From the NCBI GenBank assembly GCA_022821965.1, contig JAJECN010000031.1, positions 1-64,000 on the forward strand: a DNA stretch of 64,000 nt. Reading direction: 5' to 3'. The notes below the pieces were generated by a model. That model ran no database searches and was not told the DNA's origin. It was given only the letters and a program-made list of their open reading frames with translations. This stretch comes from Candidatus Poribacteria bacterium. Its GTDB lineage: Bacteria > Poribacteria > WGA-4E > WGA-3G. Position numbers and translations under genes: made by a program. Below are positions 60,543 through 64,000 of the stretch, in pieces; the stretch's first letter is position 1, and every line of letters starts with the position of its first letter.

Positions 60543-61361
60543 TCAATACCGCCGTTTCCAATGCCAACTGTCGCTCCCTGAAATGAGCGGACGAATGTCT
60601 TCTGGTAACGTCTCAATAAATTCCGGACTGACTTCATTGCCGGGCCACTCGCGCACCATCGGCGGTGTGTAGCCGGAGATAAGAATGACGCGCTCTTTGT
60701 CGCTACGAATGGCAGTGGTACTGTGAATCAACGCTTCGGCAAAAAGCAGCACAGAACCCGCTGACGCTTCGACTTGGTAGATGAGTTTGTCATCAGAGAG
60801 TGCCGCTTCAATCATCTCATTCTGATTCCACGTTAATCGATGGCTGCCCGGTATGACGCACGTCCCACCATCGTTGGGACCGACATCTGTAAGATATGCA
60901 AGTGTCTTGACAAAGATACAGTGGAACTTGTTCTGCTCCATGTATGTGCCCCACCCGTGTTGCGTCCCGCGATGAAATCCTGTCGGGTTATAACGGCGTT
61001 TATAGAGTTCGTCTAATTCCGCTTCTGGATTACGACTATTAATGATCGCTTCGGTTTCCTCAAGGCGCACTGCACCTCCCACTACCTCTTCAACGAGTGG
61101 CACGAGTTTTGGATGCGCGGCATATTCCAATAATGCTGGATCATATTCAACGAGATTGCCAAAAAGGATATGGTGTTCTCCGCCGGGACGGGCATAGACA
61201 CGCTTGGTATCCCGATTTTCGTCGGCTTTTATTTTGTAAAGTGCACCTTTCATCCGCTCAATTTCATCATCGTTTAGGACGTTCTCTAATAACACATAAC
61301 CGTAGATGTCGAAATGGAGTCGTTGTGCTGGTGTGAGGCAAACGGTATCACTGTTTGTCAT
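60543..61361 (-). CDS. Phytanoyl-CoA dioxygenase-like protein C with H-x-G in place of H-x-D
   Basis: ATG 61359-61361 follows GGAGG by 5-6 bases. The protein of about 272 residues has FDIYGYVLLENVLNDDEIERM and IPGSHRL, both typical of PhyH proteins. At the iron-binding motif it reads TGFHRGTQHGWG, so Gly replaces the usual Asp. The distal His (ALIHSTTAI) and the 2-oxoglutarate Arg (SDKERVILISGY) are present. Loss of the acid is known from Fe/2-oxoglutarate halogenases, where it makes room for halide. Inactivity or another metal use are alternatives. It is convergent with the beta-sandwich gene at 59809. Confidence 0.82.
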   Translation of the reverse strand: MTNSDTVCLTPAQRLHFDIYGYVLLENVLNDDEIERMKGALYKIKADENRDTKRVYARPGGEHHILFGNLVEYDPALLEYAAHPKLVPLVEEVVGGAVRLEETEAIINSRNPEAELDELYKRRYNPTGFHRGTQHGWGTYMEQNKFHCIFVKTLAYLTDVGPNDGGTCVIPGSHRLTWNQNEMIEAALSDDKLIYQVEASAGSVLLFAEALIHSTTAIRSDKERVILISGYTPPMVREWPGNEVSPEFIETLPEDIRPLISGSDSWHWKRRY

Positions 61362-61391
61362 GTGTTCCTCCAAATTCTCAGGCAATTACGT

Positions 61392-62144
61392 CTATAATCC
61401 GTGTTTAATCTGTCCCCAGAACGTGGTAAGTTTCCCGCTTGGGTCAACGGCGAGATCAAGTGCATCTGCCCCTTCATAGACCAGTAAATCATCAACATAA
61501 CCGGGGGCAGTTATCCCCCACGTATAGAAAGCGAACCACTTGGCGGTGGGAGCGAGAGCAGCGTTCCGAAAGGGGAGTCCCTTTTCTGGCTTGGCACCCA
61601 ATGCCTCGTTCCTGTCGTCTCCAACGTAGAAATCAAATTCGCTTTTACCGACATCCGCGATGATACGGACGTATTTCCATGTATCGGTTTCAAAATCTCC
61701 AATAAGTTGCCACGCACCACCGTCGTAAAGCCGGACAATACCAGCGTCCCAATTGATGTAGGTGCATCCGTTATTTTCTCCAATGTTGTCTGCAGTAGCG
61801 ACTTTCAGATTGAAAGACCTCCCACCGCCCTCAATATAAACCCAGAATTCGACCGAAATAATAGGGTTATCGGTTTCTATAGGGACACCGAGTCCATCGC
61901 CGTCTCCACCGCCCAAAATAGCGAGTGCTTTTTTATCCGTTTTAACGGTGTCACCAGAAACTTCAAAGTCCCCACCGATTACCTCCCAATCTTTCGGTGG
62001 GTTACCAGTAGCGAATTCCTCAAATCCGGTCTGTACGAAGACTTCTTGGGAAATAGCAATTTTCACGACAACAAGGTTGAAAAAAACAGTGAGCGTCAAT
62101 AGGAAATACCTGAAAAAGGCGGTTTGTTTCGTGTGAGTTATCAT
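61392..62144 (-). CDS. Secreted beta-sandwich protein with WG-K tail
   Basis: ATG 62142-62144 with GGAG upstream is preferred over the longer frame. A signal peptide (FFRYFLLTLTVFFNLVVVKIAISQ) leads into a concanavalin-like region: TGFEEFATGNPPKDWEV, VSVEFWVYIEGGGRSFNL-like beta-strands, WKYVRIIADVGKSEFDFYVG, then GYVDDLLVYEG. The tail reads LAVDPSGKLTTFWGQIKHGL. The fold resembles carbohydrate-binding jelly rolls. It follows a PhyH-like gene, with a 23-base gap. Confidence 0.8.
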   Translation of the reverse strand: MITHTKQTAFFRYFLLTLTVFFNLVVVKIAISQEVFVQTGFEEFATGNPPKDWEVIGGDFEVSGDTVKTDKKALAILGGGDGDGLGVPIETDNPIISVEFWVYIEGGGRSFNLKVATADNIGENNGCTYINWDAGIVRLYDGGAWQLIGDFETDTWKYVRIIADVGKSEFDFYVGDDRNEALGAKPEKGLPFRNAALAPTAKWFAFYTWGITAPGYVDDLLVYEGADALDLAVDPSGKLTTFWGQIKHGL

Positions 62145-62167
62145 TTTTATTTCTCCATTCAGTTTTC

Positions 62168-62947
62168 TCATGGCATCCAGATATTCCACTCCCCCTTCTT
62201 CTCCCATTTGCGACATGCAACGCACAAACACATATATCGGATAGCGAAGCGCGGGGAACTTCCAACATTTATTGTGCCAGAATGCGGCAACAGGTGATGA
62301 AAAAACAACACATCTCCCTGTTTCGCAACAACCTCCATCGGTTCACCTAAATCCATCTCTGGAAACAACGCTCGGACATCGCGGACATGATTAGAGAATT
62401 CTGGATTTTTCCTACGGAACTTACGAATCCGTCGCGGACCCTCGGGCCAGATCACTGTCGTCCCACCGTGTGAATTTGCATCGGTAAGGTAGGTCAAACT
62501 GGTTGCCCGAAATGTACCAGGATCTAATCGAAAATCCCGGAAGTCGCCATCTAAGTGTGGCGAAGGACTTTTCCATTCGGTTGAAACCGGGAATTGGTTG
62601 AGTGCCCAGATGCCATCCGGACGTGGATCTTCACAATGCGGAATTTCTGGGTATCGGGATGCAAGCTGTTTAAGGACAGTGAGGTAATCAGGGGTACAAC
62701 ACGCCAACACATCTGGATTCGTAACACCGAAAAGTTCTATGCGATTCCCATTTGACAGTTGTTCCATGTAAAATCCAGCAAGCCCTGGACGCTTGAAATG
62801 TCCCCACGAATCCGGGTTATCTGCCTCCATACCCATCATTTTCCACATCGCTTCCTCTGCCTTTACGACAGTCTCTTGTGGAATCAACCCAGAAAGGAGT
62901 AGATAACCTTCTTCTTCAAATTGCGTTAATTGTTGCTTTGAGAGCAT
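62168..62947 (-). CDS. Phytanoyl-CoA dioxygenase family protein D
   Basis: The 259-residue protein has FEEEGYLLLSGLIPQETVV, the H-x-D motif in SPSPHLDGDFRD, the distal His in HHLLPHSGTI, and SSPRFAIRYM for 2-oxoglutarate. All residues for a mononuclear iron oxygenase are present. A Cys-rich tail (CLCVACRKW) is unusual. It is upstream of the secreted protein gene at 61392 on the same strand, probably sharing a transcript. Confidence 0.87.
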   Translation of the reverse strand: MLSKQQLTQFEEEGYLLLSGLIPQETVVKAEEAMWKMMGMEADNPDSWGHFKRPGLAGFYMEQLSNGNRIELFGVTNPDVLACCTPDYLTVLKQLASRYPEIPHCEDPRPDGIWALNQFPVSTEWKSPSPHLDGDFRDFRLDPGTFRATSLTYLTDANSHGGTTVIWPEGPRRIRKFRRKNPEFSNHVRDVRALFPEMDLGEPMEVVAKQGDVLFFHHLLPHSGTINVGSSPRFAIRYMCLCVACRKWEKKGEWNIWMP

Positions 62948-63063
62948 TTTTTAATTTATCACTCCTGCGCTGCCCTCCATTACATTACGGGCAGGTTTTC
63001 AGTTCAGTCTCGACTCTGTTTGGGAATTTTGACGTTCTTTTAGCTTAAAAAAATTGTGGCAGC

Positions 63064-63150
63064 CCGTAAGCATAGCGGAGGGCGAATATACGGAAAGGCA
63101 CGTCAATATCCAAACACGTCTTATCAAACCGCAAGGTACAATTAAAAATT
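63064..63150. repeat. Second copy of the ruvC-upstream repeat
   Basis: It shares the ordered words CCGTAA, AGCGGAGGGCG, TACGGAAAGGCACGTCAA and ACCGCAAGGTACA with the copy at 36311-36396. It lies between the PhyH-like gene and the PPK2 stop. Confidence 0.55.
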
Positions 63151-63996
63151 TCAATCCCCAATCGTAAGATCGGTAACATCAATAGAGGGTTCGGGATACT
63201 TCATGTCCAGTTTTTTGAGCCTCTCAACGATACACTCCGTGACAACAAGGTTCCGATACCACTTCTTATTCGCCGGGATGATATACCAAGGTGCCCAATC
63301 CGTGCTACACTTTTGGAGCATGACTTCATACGCTTGCATGTAATTGTCCCAATAGGCACGCTCCCGAATATCGGATGCCTCGACTTTCCAATGCTTTGTC
63401 GGATCGCTAATCCGAGACTCAAGACGCTCCTTCTGTTCATCTTTCGAGATGTGAAGGTAAAACTTCATGACGACCGTTCCATTTTCAACGAGCATCTTTT
63501 CAAAGTCATTAATCTGTTGATAGCGCTGCGACCAGACCTGTTCCGGCACCAAATTATGGACCCTAACAACGAGGACATCCTCGTAATGCGAACGGTTAAA
63601 GATGCCGATTTTTCCTTTTGACGGAACGGCTTTGTGTGCCCGCCATAAGAAATCACGGGAAAGCTCATCCGCAGTCGGGACTTTGAAATTAAAGACATCA
63701 CACCCCTGCACATTTATACCGCCCATCACACGTCGGATAGTGCCATCTTTACCACACGTATCCATACCTTGCAAGATGATAAGAAGTGAATGTTGGCTTT
63801 CCGCGTAAAGCAGCCCCTGAAGTTCCAGCAGCTCCTTATGGAGTTTTTTCAGTCTGCGCTTCGTTTGACCTTTTTTTTCATAAGCACCCGTATATTCGGG
63901 CGGATAATCGTTCAAGCTGACAAGGTCACCGGGCTTGACGATATTTTTAGGATTAAGTTCCATTTTTTTAACGATTAAATCCGGTTTAAGAGGCAT
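63151..63996 (-). CDS. Polyphosphate kinase 2 family protein
   Basis: The 281-residue protein has the PPK2 Walker A LQGMDTCGKDGTIRRV, VMGGINVQGCDVFNFKVPTADELSRDFLWR, and the Walker B/lid segment GIFNRSHYEDVLVVRVHN, all strongly conserved. It should transfer phosphate between polyphosphate and nucleotides in the cytoplasm. It starts at ATG 63994-63996, 4 bases inside the window edge; the next Met (63961-63963) is possible, and an upstream start beyond the edge cannot be excluded. Confidence 0.9.
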   Translation of the reverse strand: MPLKPDLIVKKMELNPKNIVKPGDLVSLNDYPPEYTGAYEKKGQTKRRLKKLHKELLELQGLLYAESQHSLLIILQGMDTCGKDGTIRRVMGGINVQGCDVFNFKVPTADELSRDFLWRAHKAVPSKGKIGIFNRSHYEDVLVVRVHNLVPEQVWSQRYQQINDFEKMLVENGTVVMKFYLHISKDEQKERLESRISDPTKHWKVEASDIRERAYWDNYMQAYEVMLQKCSTDWAPWYIIPANKKWYRNLVVTECIVERLKKLDMKYPEPSIDVTDLTIGD

Positions 63997-64000
63997 CAGT

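Noticed and set aside
1-64000. tRNA or rRNA genes
   Set aside because: No recognisable cloverleaf or rRNA sequence was seen by eye; a dedicated search was not possible.

Overview
The window is 64 kb of bacterial chromosome of moderate GC content. It mixes housekeeping clusters with accessory genes and many short dispersed repeats. Four phytanoyl-CoA dioxygenase-like proteins, three formylglycine-type sulfatases, several secreted TolB-like and WD40 propellers, a type IX-like C-terminal domain and two stand-alone tnpB elements suggest a heterotrophic, polysaccharide-using bacterium such as Candidatus Poribacteria or a relative. That assignment is inferred from gene content only; no rRNA gene is present.

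Layout. 0.1-1.6 kb (minus): a secreted propeller and an SDR dehydrogenase. 1.9-5.5 kb (plus): a four-cluster ferredoxin, gmk, coaBC and rsmA. 5.5-10 kb (minus): a lipoprotein, then an overlapping transport set (fused TRAP permease, small DUF3311-like protein, sodium:solute symporter). 10-14.6 kb: a GNAT acetyltransferase, tnpB element 1, and a MacB-like permease behind a repeat. 14.6-16.5 kb: three small lipoproteins. 16.7-19.8 kb: two ABC-2 permeases. 20.1-20.5 kb: a consensus promoter directly in front of three 84-bp repeats. 20.6-24 kb: three TolB-like propellers. 24.1-25.5 kb: tnpB element 2. 25.8-29.1 kb: cytochrome bd genes and a PhyH-like oxygenase. 29.4-34.3 kb: an Rpn-family nuclease, an oxidoreductase, a second PhyH-like protein, and a peroxiredoxin gene with two in-frame UGA codons followed by a PAP2-like membrane protein. 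35.4-40.3 kb: yebC-ruvC-ruvA-ruvB-queA-yajC. 40.3-42 kb: an IolB-like protein, maf and a small unknown gene. 42-46.7 kb: a large membrane protein, a D-threonine aldolase-like enzyme and sulfatase 1. 47-52.5 kb: a lipoprotein, a 5'-nucleotidase with a FlgD-like C-terminal domain, and sulfatase 2. 52.7-58 kb (minus): a HEPN-like protein, a 14-repeat WD40 protein, a TPR protein and an FRG-domain protein. 58-64 kb: sulfatase 3, two secreted proteins, two PhyH-like proteins and a PPK2.

The strongest unusual signals are: (i) a tandem-domain exported peroxiredoxin in which both peroxidatic cysteines are UGA codons, each followed at the same distance by a similar hairpin; (ii) two tnpB genes of different sequence preceded by the same RNA architecture, including a possible pseudoknot; (iii) a shared C-terminal tail (T-x-W-G-x-[LIV]-K) on five otherwise different secreted proteins, resembling a sorting tag; (iv) a promoter placed to start transcription exactly at an 84-bp, 28-codon repeat array; (v) a ruvC whose normal start codon appears to be missing, next to a dispersed repeat.

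The housekeeping genes act independently: nucleotide and CoA synthesis, rRNA methylation, Holliday-junction resolution, queuosine formation and Sec export. The sulfatases, oxygenases, dehydrogenases and secreted propellers could act together on sulfated or modified carbohydrates and lipids, but no direct operon link proves this.
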